A DNA stretch of 64,000 nucleotides, from the NCBI RefSeq assembly GCF_000814675.1, contig NZ_JWIG01000005.1, positions 1 through 64,000 of the forward strand, read 5' to 3'. Below the pieces are notes generated by a model that was given only the letters and a program-made list of their open reading frames with translations, was not told the origin of the DNA and made no database searches. Source of the DNA: Pseudoalteromonas distincta. GTDB taxonomy: Bacteria; Pseudomonadota; Gammaproteobacteria; Enterobacterales; Alteromonadaceae. A program made the translations under genes and the position numbers. Shown here piece by piece: positions 54,361 through 63,740 of this stretch (the stretch's first letter is position 1; every line of letters starts with the position of its first letter).

Positions 54361-55846
54361 GTGAGATCCTCGTAATGGCAATGTTGTTATTGTTGCGTGC
54401 TTGTGGCTCACAAAACTCAATACCAATGCGTTGTAATAAGTTTTTGCTTACCGTGGTGCGATAATGCGCACTGCTTCTTACATCGCTCATGGGCGTAAAG
54501 TCACTGTTAATAGCCGTTGCTGCGTCTATAAAACTACTTACTTGTAATGATTGAGATATCAGCTTTTGCTCAATATGCTGCGCGCGCTTAGGAATAGCTG
54601 CCATACCGCCCATAGCGCAGCGGGCTTGAGTAATCATGTTTTGTGAATGCTCTATAGCAAGCACCAAACACACGGTAGATATATCGTCTTCAAAGCGTTT
54701 TGATATTTTATGACACGCCAGTTTTAGTGACTCTGGGCGCTTTGGGATGGTGAACTTACTAATTACTTCATCGCTTTTAAGAACTGTTTTTTTGTAATCA
54801 ATAAAGTAGTCGGCAACTTTAATAGTGCGCGTACCAGCGCTGCTTAATAAATCCATTGATGCATTAAGAGCGATTAAAAGGGGAGCGGGATCGCCAATAG
54901 GAGAGGCATTCCCTATGCTGCCACCGAGTGTGCCGCTGTTACGTACTTGGCTTGATCCTAAGCGTTCAAATAGCTCTTTTGACTCTGGGTAATGGTTATA
55001 AAATACTTCAACAAATTGGCTATAAGGAAGTGCTGCACCAATGTGTAACTCACCGTTATTATCTGCCAAGGTGCAAAACTCCTTTACTTGGCTAAGGGAG
55101 ATAATTACATCCGGTAAGAGCATGTTTTGGCTAAGCTCAATGGCAAAGTCGGTGCCACCAGCAACTAAATGTGCATAAGGATAAAGCGCTTTTAGCTCAA
55201 CAAGTTGTTGGGCAGTTTGTGGTAAGTAAAATTTGCGAGGACCATTTTTTAAAAATGGAATATCGCCATCATATTGCGTATTAAGTGATGCTTTAAATTG
55301 GGCGGCCATTGCTGAGTAAGGTTCAGCTTTACGCTCATAGCTATAGGCTTTTTCGGCTGCAAGTAATATTGGGCTATAACCTGTACAACGGCACAAGTTA
55401 CCGCCAAGTGCATGAATAACCGCTTTTTTACCGGGGTACGTAGGCTCATTAATATAAAGAGCCAACAAACTCATTATTATACCGGGCGTGCAAAAACCAC
55501 ATTGCGAACCATGGCACTCTACCAGTGCACGTTGTACGGGGTGTAAATCGGTTAAGTTTGGGTATAAGCCAGTAGTCACAGCTTCTACCGTTACTATATG
55601 TTTTGCATGCGCATTACCTAATAACAATAAACAGCTGTTCATTGTTTTGTATTGCCAACTAGTTTGCCCGTTTGCATTTATACGCTCTTCACCCACTAAA
55701 ATTGTGCACGCGCCACAGTCGCCAGTTGCACACCCTTCTTTGGTGCCCACTTTCCCTTTTTTGGTGCGTAGCCAGTCCAAAATGGTGAGACTTGGCGAAC
55801 ATTCTTGTACTTCAATTGGCGTGTTATTTAATAAAAACTGAATCAC
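54347..55846 (-). CDS. xdhA: xanthine dehydrogenase, FeS-FAD subunit
   Basis: The protein has about 499 residues from a GTG at 55846 (AAGGGGG seven bases upstream), chosen over ATG 55882, which lacks a ribosome site. A plant-type [2Fe-2S] domain (GCATGDCGAC) is followed by a second cluster (CGFCTPG, LCRCTGY) and an FAD domain (AGGTDFA, GGSIGNASPIGD). It passes electrons from XdhB to NAD. It is the first gene of the operon, with a 14-base overlap with xdhB. Confidence 0.93.
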   Translation of the reverse strand: MIQFLLNNTPIEVQECSPSLTILDWLRTKKGKVGTKEGCATGDCGACTILVGEERINANGQTSWQYKTMNSCLLLLGNAHAKHIVTVEAVTTGLYPNLTDLHPVQRALVECHGSQCGFCTPGIIMSLLALYINEPTYPGKKAVIHALGGNLCRCTGYSPILLAAEKAYSYERKAEPYSAMAAQFKASLNTQYDGDIPFLKNGPRKFYLPQTAQQLVELKALYPYAHLVAGGTDFAIELSQNMLLPDVIISLSQVKEFCTLADNNGELHIGAALPYSQFVEVFYNHYPESKELFERLGSSQVRNSGTLGGSIGNASPIGDPAPLLIALNASMDLLSSAGTRTIKVADYFIDYKKTVLKSDEVISKFTIPKRPESLKLACHKISKRFEDDISTVCLVLAIEHSQNMITQARCAMGGMAAIPKRAQHIEQKLISQSLQVSSFIDAATAINSDFTPMSDVRSSAHYRTTVSKNLLQRIGIEFCEPQARNNNNIAITRISHASL

Positions 55847-55977
55847 ACAGACCCCCTTAATTTTTATAAAGCCCTGATACATAAAGGCTTGGCGTATGTT
55901 TTTTCTTGTTGTTTGCGCACGGGTAAGAAAAATACTTTTTCATCTTGGTAAGTATATTGCAGTTACCATGCCATTGT

Positions 55978-55991
55978 TGACCGGTTGGTCA
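55978..55991. promoter_or_regulatory. palindrome in the xdh / purine importer control region
   Basis: TGACC-GGTT-GGTCA is a perfect inverted repeat in the divergent region between xdhA and the ABC importer operon. It is a candidate operator for a shared purine-responsive regulator, which is not encoded nearby. Confidence 0.55.
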
Positions 55992-56044
55992 GTTGATGTT
56001 TTGAGTAGGCTAAATTGCTCATTAAGTACAAATAGGCCCTAATA

Positions 56045-57604
56045 ATGAATAATAAATACCGCCTTACTATGCAGGAAATGACAAAGCAGTATCCCGGATG
56101 TATAGCCAATAATGACGTAACCTTAAAAATTAAGCATGGTGAAGTGCATGCCTTATTAGGTGAAAACGGTGCAGGTAAAAGCACATTAATGAAAATGCTT
56201 TATGGTGTGGTTAAACCTGACCAAGGGGACATGTTTTTCAACGGCCGTATAATGAATATAAAAGAGCCTGCTGATGCGCGTGATTTAGGCATTGGAATGG
56301 TCTTTCAGCACTTTTCGTTATTTGAAACACTTACGGTCGCCCAAAATATTGAACTAGCGTTAGGTGATTTAGCAGGGCATAGCAGCACGCTTGCGGGTCG
56401 AATTACGAAAACATCAACACGTTATGGTATGCCATTAGACCCCCATAGACTGGTATCAACACTTTCAACTGGCGAGCGCCAACGAGTAGAAATTGTTAGA
56501 TGCTTATTATTAGATATTCAGTTACTTATTCTAGACGAACCCACTTCAGTACTGACTCCACAAGAAGTCGATGCATTATTTAAAACCCTAAAGTCACTTA
56601 AAAAAGAAGGCTGCTCTGTGCTCTTTATCAGCCATAAACTGCACGAAGTGATTGAGCTATGTGACAGTGCTACCATTTTGAGAGGCGGGAAAGTAAGCGG
56701 GCATTGTATTCCTAAAAACGAAACTAGTGAGTCAATTGCTAGGCTGATGGTAGGCGACAATACGCCAATTAGTAACCAAACTCGCAGAGCTTTGGGTACT
56801 GCGGATTTTTTAACCGTTAATAATCTAACCACCGCCGCACAAGCGTTATTTGAAACACCCCTTAAAAACATTAACTTTGCAGTACAGCAAGGCGAAATAG
56901 TGGGGATTGCGGGTGTTGCTGGCAACGGACAAGAAGAGTTATTAAAAGTGCTTTCGGGGGAGCAGATTCAAGCTAGTAGTAGCGCCATTAAATTTAAAAA
57001 TACCGTAGTTGATGCACTGTGCCCGCTAAAAAGGCGCCGCCTTGGGCTTGCATGTGTGCCAGAGGATAGGCTTGGGCGAGGAGCCGTGCCCACTATGGAT
57101 TTAGCACAAAATGCACTGCTTACTAGTTTTGATAGTGGACTAGTTAAAAATGGCTTTTTAGTAAAACAAAAAATTACTGAGCTTGCTAATAAAATCATTA
57201 CAAAATACAAGGTTAAAACACCAAGTTTTCGCACTCATGCAGCTAGCCTTTCAGGCGGTAATTTACAAAAATTTATTATTGGTCGCGAGGTAGAGCAAAG
57301 CCCAAAACTACTCGTTATGTCGCACCCTACTTGGGGTGTAGATATAGGCGCACAAGTGGCGATACATGAAGCTATTTTAAAGCTTCGCGACGAAGGGTGT
57401 GCGGTACTCGTTATTTCAGAAGATTTAGACGAACTTTATAAAATTTGCGACCGTATTGGCGCAATTTGTGATGGCAAACTGTCTCCTATTTTAAATACCG
57501 ATACCGTACCGCTTGTGCAGTTAGGGCAGTGGATGGCTGGCGACTTTAGCGATGTTTTTAATAACCAGCCTAAAGTACACACACCACAAGGGGCACTCGC
57601 ATGA
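56045..57604 (+). CDS. BMP-type purine/nucleoside ABC importer, ATPase
   Basis: The 519-residue protein has two ATPase halves. The first has Walker A GENGAGKST and Walker B LLILDEPTSVLTP. The second has GVAGNGQEE instead of a normal Walker A and HPTWGVD instead of DEP, the usual degenerate site of this family. It energises the permease pair encoded directly downstream, and the ATGA overlap couples it to the first permease. Confidence 0.9.
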   Translation: MNNKYRLTMQEMTKQYPGCIANNDVTLKIKHGEVHALLGENGAGKSTLMKMLYGVVKPDQGDMFFNGRIMNIKEPADARDLGIGMVFQHFSLFETLTVAQNIELALGDLAGHSSTLAGRITKTSTRYGMPLDPHRLVSTLSTGERQRVEIVRCLLLDIQLLILDEPTSVLTPQEVDALFKTLKSLKKEGCSVLFISHKLHEVIELCDSATILRGGKVSGHCIPKNETSESIARLMVGDNTPISNQTRRALGTADFLTVNNLTTAAQALFETPLKNINFAVQQGEIVGIAGVAGNGQEELLKVLSGEQIQASSSAIKFKNTVVDALCPLKRRRLGLACVPEDRLGRGAVPTMDLAQNALLTSFDSGLVKNGFLVKQKITELANKIITKYKVKTPSFRTHAASLSGGNLQKFIIGREVEQSPKLLVMSHPTWGVDIGAQVAIHEAILKLRDEGCAVLVISEDLDELYKICDRIGAICDGKLSPILNTDTVPLVQLGQWMAGDFSDVFNNQPKVHTPQGALA

Positions 57605-58704
57605 TTAAGTTAGAACCACGTGTTGAACGCTCACCGGCTTGGAGTTATCTCTCTCCTGTTTTAGCTATTTTACTAACATTAATAACCGGTTACGTGGTGT
57701 TTGCCTTATTAGGGCATGATCCTCTAAATGCCCTGTATACATTGCTTATAGCACCTGTTGCCGATTGGTATGGTGTAACTGAGCTACTTGTAATGACCAT
57801 TCCTATTTTGCTATGCGCCTATGGCTTAGCGCTTTGTTATAGAGCATCGGTTTGGAATATAGGCGCAGAAGGGCAACTGCTTATTGGTGGTGTATGTGCA
57901 AGTGCTGTAGCCGTTAACTTTGTTGGCTCAACAAGTGCTTTTGCAATGCCACTTACATTATTCGCTGGTATTGCTGGTGGCATGTTGTGGGCGGGGCTTG
58001 CTGCTTTTATGAAGCTGCGTTTAAACACCAATGAAATTTTAGTCACCATAATGCTCAACTACATAGCAGTAAATGTATTGCTGTGGGCTGTTCATGGGCC
58101 ACTCAAAGATCCTCACGGTTATAACTTTCCTGAAAGTGCATTGTTTGGCGATAGCACGCTATTACCTATTTTATTCGACGGTACTCGATTGCACTTAGGC
58201 CTGGCGTTTGCGTTATTAGCGCTATGCGCCACATGGGTTTTTATTAGTAAAACCTTTATAGGCTTTCAAATACAAGTACTTGGGCTTGATGCATCCGCGG
58301 CCAAAATGGCGGGTTACAAACGAGCATTATTAATTGCCGGAGTGCTAGTTATTAGCGGGGGCTTGGCGGGGCTTGCTGGAGCGGGCGAAGTAGCTGGGCC
58401 TATTGGGCAGCTAGTTCCGCAAATATCACCCGGTTATGGCTATGCCGCCATTATTGTTGCTTTTTTAGGGCGACTCCACCCAGTAGGAATTACGTTTGCG
58501 GGCTTATTAATGGGGCTTATTTATATGGGAGGTGAACTTGCGCAAATTAACATGGGATTACCTAACGCTATAACCGGTATTTTTCAGGGGTTAATGCTGT
58601 TTTATTTACTCTCGTGCGATGTGCTTATTACTTATCGCCTTAGATTTTCGCTGCCATTTAAACAACAAAAAGCGCAGCCAATACATATTGCACAGGAGTC
58701 TTAA
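57601..58704 (+). CDS. BMP-type ABC importer, permease 1
   Basis: The 367-residue inner-membrane permease of the BPD_transp_2 family has about 8-10 helices and the pattern YRASVWNIGAEGQLLIGG, then LRLNTNEILVTIMLNYIA. Homologues (YufP type) import nucleosides or purines. It overlaps the ATPase gene by four bases. Confidence 0.9.
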   Translation: MIKLEPRVERSPAWSYLSPVLAILLTLITGYVVFALLGHDPLNALYTLLIAPVADWYGVTELLVMTIPILLCAYGLALCYRASVWNIGAEGQLLIGGVCASAVAVNFVGSTSAFAMPLTLFAGIAGGMLWAGLAAFMKLRLNTNEILVTIMLNYIAVNVLLWAVHGPLKDPHGYNFPESALFGDSTLLPILFDGTRLHLGLAFALLALCATWVFISKTFIGFQIQVLGLDASAAKMAGYKRALLIAGVLVISGGLAGLAGAGEVAGPIGQLVPQISPGYGYAAIIVAFLGRLHPVGITFAGLLMGLIYMGGELAQINMGLPNAITGIFQGLMLFYLLSCDVLITYRLRFSLPFKQQKAQPIHIAQES

Positions 58705-58707
58705 ATC

Positions 58708-59634
58708 ATGGAATTAGATGTAATTACTAATATTTTATACGCCACTATTCGTACAGGCACCCCCTTATTGCTGGTGGCGCTGGGTGAAATGGTATGCGAA
58801 AAAAGCGGCACCTTAAATTTAGGGCAAGAAGGCATGATGCTCTTAGGCGCGGTGGCAGGGTTTATAACCATGTACCAATGCGACAACCTATTTATTGGTT
58901 TTACGGTAGCAGCTTTGGTTGGTGTTATGGCCTCACTTATTTTCGCTTTTGTAGCGCTTAATTTAAATGCTAGCCAAGTAGCGGCAGGTTTGGCGCTGAC
59001 TATTTTTGGTACAGGCCTTTCGGCATTTTTAGGTGCCGACTATGAGGGAAAAACCATTAACGCGTTACCTACTTTAGCAATTGCAGGGTTTGAGCATATT
59101 CCAGTTTTAGGCAAAGCGCTATTTTCGCAAGACGCCATTGTGTATTTAAGTTGGGGTTTAGTGCTTGGTGCGTATTTGTTTTTTAAATACCACAGAGCAG
59201 GGCTTGCAGTACGAGCTATTGGCGAAAACCCAAGTGTGGGTAATAACTTAGGATTACCTGTAATGCGTACTCGTTATTTAGCCGTTATGTTTGGCGGCGC
59301 ACTGGCTGGCATTGCGGGCGCATACTTGTCGTTGGCTTATACACCACTTTGGACTCAAAACATGACGGCAGGGCGAGGTTGGATAGCTCTTGCTTTAGTG
59401 GTGTTTGCAAGCTGGCGTATTGAGCGCGTAATGCTTGGCGCTTATTTATTTGGCTTTGCCAGCATTATGCACTTAGTGGCACAGGCTTTTGGGTGGGCTG
59501 TGGAGTCTAACTTATTAGCCATGTTGCCTTATGGTGCAACGCTTATAGTACTGATTATGCTCAGTAAAAATAAACAAAAATTAAAAATGTACGAACCCAT
59601 GTGGCTAGGTAAACCTTGGCACAAGGGTCATTAA
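58708..59634 (+). CDS. BMP-type ABC importer, permease 2
   Basis: The 308-residue second permease carries the YufQ-type pattern TPLLLVALGEMVCEKSGTLNLGQEGMMLLGA and later AIGENPSVGNNLGLPV. It pairs with permease 1 to form the channel. It starts three bases after permease 1 ends. Confidence 0.9.
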   Translation: MELDVITNILYATIRTGTPLLLVALGEMVCEKSGTLNLGQEGMMLLGAVAGFITMYQCDNLFIGFTVAALVGVMASLIFAFVALNLNASQVAAGLALTIFGTGLSAFLGADYEGKTINALPTLAIAGFEHIPVLGKALFSQDAIVYLSWGLVLGAYLFFKYHRAGLAVRAIGENPSVGNNLGLPVMRTRYLAVMFGGALAGIAGAYLSLAYTPLWTQNMTAGRGWIALALVVFASWRIERVMLGAYLFGFASIMHLVAQAFGWAVESNLLAMLPYGATLIVLIMLSKNKQKLKMYEPMWLGKPWHKGH

Positions 59635-59706
59635 ATTAATTACAAAATCAATAAGGCAAATCACCTGCTTCAACAGGATATTAAAAATATAACACGGAGA
59701 ATAACA

Positions 59707-60774
59707 ATGAAAAAACTTATAACAGCACTCGGGGTTGCATTGAGCTTAGGCATAAGCGCATCTGCTATTGCAAAAGATAGCGTAAAAGTTGGCTTTGTAT
59801 ATGTAAGCCCCATAGGTGAGGCCGGTTGGACTTATACACATGACTCTAGCCGCCACTACCTTGAAGAAAAGTTTGGCGACAAAATAGAAACCACTTTTGT
59901 CGAAAGCGTACCAGAAGGGGCGGATGCAGAGCGTGTTATTACGCAACTGGCTAAAAGCGGGCACGATTTAATATTTACCACGTCGTTTGGCTACATGAAC
60001 CCAACACTTAAAGTGGCTAAACGATTTCCTAATGTAAAGTTTGAGCATGCCACAGGCTATAAACGCGCAAAAAACGTAAGCACTTACTTTGATCGCATTT
60101 ACGAAGGACGCTACCTAACAGGTGTTATTGCAGGGCACATGAGTAAAACCGACAGTATTGGTTATATTGCTGCGTTTCCTATTCCGGAGGTAATACGCGG
60201 TATAAATGCATTTACGCTTGGTTTGCGCTCAGTAAAGCCTAATGCAAAAGTAAAAGTAGTGTGGGTTAATAGCTGGTTTGATCCAGGTAAAGAGCGCGAA
60301 GCTGCCGATAGCCTAATAGATCAAGGCGTTGATATTATTACCCAACATACTGATTCGCCTGCACCATTGCAAGCAGCGCAAGCCGCTGGTATTTACGCTA
60401 TTGGCTACCACTCAGATATGAGCGGATACGGTAAAAAAGCACATTTAACGGCAGCGGTTCATCACTGGGATGAATTTTATGCAGATCGCGTACAGCAAGT
60501 ACTTGACGATAAATGGCAATCGCAAGATATATGGAAAGGGATAGGCTCAGGGATGACTCGCTTAGCGCCGCTAAGTAAAGACATTCCAAGTGATGTAGTG
60601 AGTGAAGTAAATGCTATTTCAGAGAAAATTGGTAAAGGTGAATTTCATCCATTTACTGGCCCTATAAAAAATCAGCAAGGTGAGCTGGTTACAAAAGCTG
60701 GGCAGACTATTGATGATAAAACCTTACTCGGCATGGACTTTTACGTTGAAGGCGTAGAAGGGCAGCTTAAATAA
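59707..60774 (+). CDS. BMP family purine-binding periplasmic protein
   Basis: The 355-residue exported protein has a signal peptide (about 1-22, AIA-K). The Bmp/PnrA pattern is seen in KVGFVYVSPIGEAGWTYTHDSSR, ITTSFGYMNPT-like and IAAFPIPEVIRGINAFTLG. It binds a purine or nucleoside and delivers it to the permeases; the exact ligand is inferred from the gene cluster. A G-C-rich inverted repeat (60800-60823) without a T tract follows. Confidence 0.88.
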   Translation: MKKLITALGVALSLGISASAIAKDSVKVGFVYVSPIGEAGWTYTHDSSRHYLEEKFGDKIETTFVESVPEGADAERVITQLAKSGHDLIFTTSFGYMNPTLKVAKRFPNVKFEHATGYKRAKNVSTYFDRIYEGRYLTGVIAGHMSKTDSIGYIAAFPIPEVIRGINAFTLGLRSVKPNAKVKVVWVNSWFDPGKEREAADSLIDQGVDIITQHTDSPAPLQAAQAAGIYAIGYHSDMSGYGKKAHLTAAVHHWDEFYADRVQQVLDDKWQSQDIWKGIGSGMTRLAPLSKDIPSDVVSEVNAISEKIGKGEFHPFTGPIKNQQGELVTKAGQTIDDKTLLGMDFYVEGVEGQLK

Positions 60775-60851
60775 ACGCAGACGTATTTGAATTAAAATAG
60801 GGCAGGGCGTTAATACCTTGCCCAAGTTTAAGCGCTAAAAGGATATTGACC

Positions 60852-62228
60852 ATGTCAAACCAAGAAGCTATTTCAGAAGACATAATTTACGCGGTAGATG
60901 ATAAACCAGGGCTAACTGAATCATTTTTTGCTGCACTACAGCACGTACTCGCAAGCTTTGTAGGCATTATTACACCCACACTTATTATTGGTGGGGTGCT
61001 TGGCCTAGCAGCTGAAATACCATATTTAATTAGTATGGCGTTGTTTGTATCGGGTGTTGGTACGTTTATACAAGCGCGCAGAGTAGGGCCTGTTGGTTCT
61101 GGACTTATATGTGTGCAAGGCACCAGTTTTGCTTTTTTAGGCACTATTTTGGCCACAGGCTTTACTGTTAAAGCTACGGGTGGCAATAACGATGAAGTGC
61201 TCGCTACTATTTTTGCTGTGTGTTTTTTAGCGGCCTTTGTAGAGATATTTATTAGTTTTTTTATAGAAAAACTCGGCAAAGTAATTAAGCCTGTTGTTAC
61301 CGGCGTGGTTATTACCACTATAGGCGTCTACCTTATAAAAGTGGGTATGACCGACATAGGCGGCGGCCAGTGGCTATTAACTAATAAGCCTGACGAGTTT
61401 GCCTCACCAAGTAACCTAATTGTTGGTTTTTCGGTTGTTGCTTTAGTGGTGCTGCTTAATGCAAGTAAAAATCAATGGGTAAGGCTAACAGCCGTGGTTG
61501 TAGCCATGATAGTAGGTTGGATACTGGCCGTTATATTAGGAATAGCCAAATTTGAAGTCGGCGAGTTTGATTTAATCGCCATGCCAATACCGTTTAAGTA
61601 CGGTTTTAGTGTAGATTTTGGTGCGCTTATAGCCTTTGGCTTTTTATACCTTATTACTGCAATTGAATCGACAGGCGATATTACTGCCAATTGTGCTGTT
61701 TCTAAGTTACCTGTTAGAGGGCCTACTTACTTAGCACGCATACGCGGTGGTATTCTAGGTGATGGCGTTAACTCGATGATTGCGGCCTTATTTAATACTT
61801 TTCCTAATACTACTTTTAGTCAAAACAACGGGGTTATTCAGCTAACAGGTGTTGCCAGCAGGTACATAGGCCTGTGGATCGGCGGTATTTTAATCATCCT
61901 TGGTTTGTTTCCTGTGATTGGCGCTGTATTACAAAATATACCTAAACCCGTTTTGGGCGGTGCAACGCTTGTAATGTTTGGCACCGTAGCAGCCGCTGGG
62001 GTCAAAATACTTGCCAGCGAAAAAATAAATCGCAGAAGTTTACTTATTATTGCGGTGAGTTTGGGGCTCGGGCTAGGTGTTAGTTTTGTACCGGAGTTGT
62101 TTGCAAACGCACCTAAGTTAGTTACTGCCATATTTGGTAGCGCAGTGACGGTGTCGGGTATCACCGCAATAATAATGACGTTGGTACTACCAGAAAATTA
62201 CTCAGCAAGTACGGATCATCTTAACTAA
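60852..62228 (+). CDS. NCS2 family xanthine/uracil permease
   Basis: The protein has about 458 residues and 13-14 helices. NCS2 motifs include ALQHVLASFVGIITP near the N terminus, the central AIESTGDITANCAVS (with the conserved E) and NTFPNTTFSQNNGVIQLTGVASR. This sequence pattern fits xanthine/urate-type carriers such as XanP, in line with the degradation genes nearby. The ATG at 60852 has AAGGA upstream; TTG at 60846 is too close. Confidence 0.9.
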   Translation: MSNQEAISEDIIYAVDDKPGLTESFFAALQHVLASFVGIITPTLIIGGVLGLAAEIPYLISMALFVSGVGTFIQARRVGPVGSGLICVQGTSFAFLGTILATGFTVKATGGNNDEVLATIFAVCFLAAFVEIFISFFIEKLGKVIKPVVTGVVITTIGVYLIKVGMTDIGGGQWLLTNKPDEFASPSNLIVGFSVVALVVLLNASKNQWVRLTAVVVAMIVGWILAVILGIAKFEVGEFDLIAMPIPFKYGFSVDFGALIAFGFLYLITAIESTGDITANCAVSKLPVRGPTYLARIRGGILGDGVNSMIAALFNTFPNTTFSQNNGVIQLTGVASRYIGLWIGGILIILGLFPVIGAVLQNIPKPVLGGATLVMFGTVAAAGVKILASEKINRRSLLIIAVSLGLGLGVSFVPELFANAPKLVTAIFGSAVTVSGITAIIMTLVLPENYSASTDHLN

Positions 62229-62257
62229 ACTAATAAAAATCATAAAAGGGATTAACA

Positions 62258-62992
62258 ATGAAAATCAAAACAATAAAAAAATTAGCATTAGTAACTGCAA
62301 TTGCAATGTGCTCTACAGGTTTATCGGCTAAAGAGCTTTGGTCTGATTTTAGTATTACCGCAATGACAGGAGCCGACTACCTAGAGCCGTTTTCAGGGGA
62401 GGAAGATGATAGAAGTGTTGTTACTATAGAGCATGCATCGGGACATACATGGGGCAGTACGTTCTTCTTTATGGATAGATTAAGTAATCCCGATGAAGTG
62501 TACGGTGAGCTAAACATAAACCCTACTCTTTACAAGCCACAAAATAGCTTTGTTAAAGAGGTGTTTTTAGGCTTACAAACAGAGTATGGCTCGGGAGATA
62601 CGGATCAAAATAACTATTTATTAGGGGGCGGTGTATCACTTGATGTACCTGGCTTTCAATATTTTAATGTGGCTTATTATCGTCGTTTTCAAGATGATAT
62701 AGGTATTCAACGTGAAGATAATAACCAAATAACAGTCACGTGGGGCTATAACAAAGGTAACTTTAGATACGATGGCTTTTTAGATATTGTAGATAGCACC
62801 GACACAATGTTTGGTAAAAGTGAAGGTGGCTTTAACTTTACCTCGCAGATTAAATACAATATTGCCCCTATGCTCGGCTTAGATACCACTCGTCTTGATG
62901 TGGGTATTGAGTATGTTTATTGGAAAAATAAATTTGGTGTAGATGGGCAAACCGAACATAATCCAAACTTACTAGTTAAATGGCATTTTTAA
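62258..62992 (+). CDS. Tsx-like outer membrane nucleoside channel
   Basis: The 244-residue protein has a signal peptide (about 1-24). Its 12-stranded beta-barrel-like repeat pattern resembles Tsx (DFSITAMTGADYLEPF near the start, ending in LLVKWHF with terminal F). Tsx lets nucleosides cross the outer membrane. It completes the uptake route of the purine island and is followed by a terminator at 63028. Confidence 0.82.
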   Translation: MKIKTIKKLALVTAIAMCSTGLSAKELWSDFSITAMTGADYLEPFSGEEDDRSVVTIEHASGHTWGSTFFFMDRLSNPDEVYGELNINPTLYKPQNSFVKEVFLGLQTEYGSGDTDQNNYLLGGGVSLDVPGFQYFNVAYYRRFQDDIGIQREDNNQITVTWGYNKGNFRYDGFLDIVDSTDTMFGKSEGGFNFTSQIKYNIAPMLGLDTTRLDVGIEYVYWKNKFGVDGQTEHNPNLLVKWHF

Positions 62993-63027
62993 CAGCAAAT
63001 TGAATGGTATTTAATTAATAATTAAAG

Positions 63028-63048
63028 GCTACTTTTTAGTAGCTTTTT
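63028..63048 (+). terminator. terminator after the Tsx-like gene
   Basis: GCTACT and AGTAGC pair around a TTTT loop, followed by six T residues. Confidence 0.75.
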
Positions 63049-63129
63049 TATTTGATAATCTTAAATAATTGAATAGCTTAAATTAATTGTGTTAGATTGC
63101 TTTTTAATAACACTATATGGATTTTTTGC

Positions 63130-63726
63130 ATGGACTCTGAAATTGATTTTTCTACCTACACTTTAGATGAGCTTTACTCATCAGCGAGAGCTATAGATCG
63201 CGAAGCCTACCCAGATCGAGCAAAAGAAATAGACGACTTAATTAAAATGCGAGAAGCACAGAGCCCATCTGAAAATATTGTATCAAAAGTAGCAGGAGAA
63301 AAAGCAACGCGCTCAGATAGGCTAGTAGCTGCTATTGTTGATGGCGTTTTAGGTGTTGCTTGTTTTATACCTGTATTCATACTCGTAGGGTTTGATAATT
63401 TAAGCCAACCAACACTTACTTTATCTGCAGGTTTGCTAGGTTATGGCATATTAAGCACGTTAGTGCTTCATGGTTACCTTATGTACCAACGCGGACAAAC
63501 GATTGGTAAATCTTTAATGTCTATCCGTATTGAAAATTTAGATGGTACACAAGCAAGCTTTACTACAATTTACTTTAAACGCATGCTTTGTATGCAACTA
63601 TTATCACTTGTACCTTCGGTAGGTCAGTTTATAGCAGGTTTTGTTAATCCATTATTTATATTTGGAAAAGATAAACGATGTTTACATGATCATTTAGCGG
63701 GAACAAAAGTGAGTTATGTAGATTAA
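63130..63726 (+). CDS. RDD family membrane protein
   Basis: The protein has about 198 residues from the ATG at 63130. The N-terminal 65 residues are acidic, soluble and repeat-like (TYTLDELYSSARAIDREAYPDRAKEIDDLI). An RDD domain with three to four helices follows (SDRLVAAIVDGVLG, GQTIGKSLMSIRI and the final RCLHDHLAGTKV). The function of RDD proteins is poorly known; some are Na+/H+ antiporters. The TTG-started longer frame at 63097 is not favoured. Confidence 0.8.
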   Translation: MDSEIDFSTYTLDELYSSARAIDREAYPDRAKEIDDLIKMREAQSPSENIVSKVAGEKATRSDRLVAAIVDGVLGVACFIPVFILVGFDNLSQPTLTLSAGLLGYGILSTLVLHGYLMYQRGQTIGKSLMSIRIENLDGTQASFTTIYFKRMLCMQLLSLVPSVGQFIAGFVNPLFIFGKDKRCLHDHLAGTKVSYVD

Positions 63727-63740
63727 TTAGGATATTAATT

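Noticed and set aside
60800..60823. Riboswitch or terminator before the NCS2 permease
   Set aside because: There is an inverted repeat, GGGCAGGG with CCTTGCCC, but no T tract and no purine-riboswitch core, so only a possible RNA hairpin is left.
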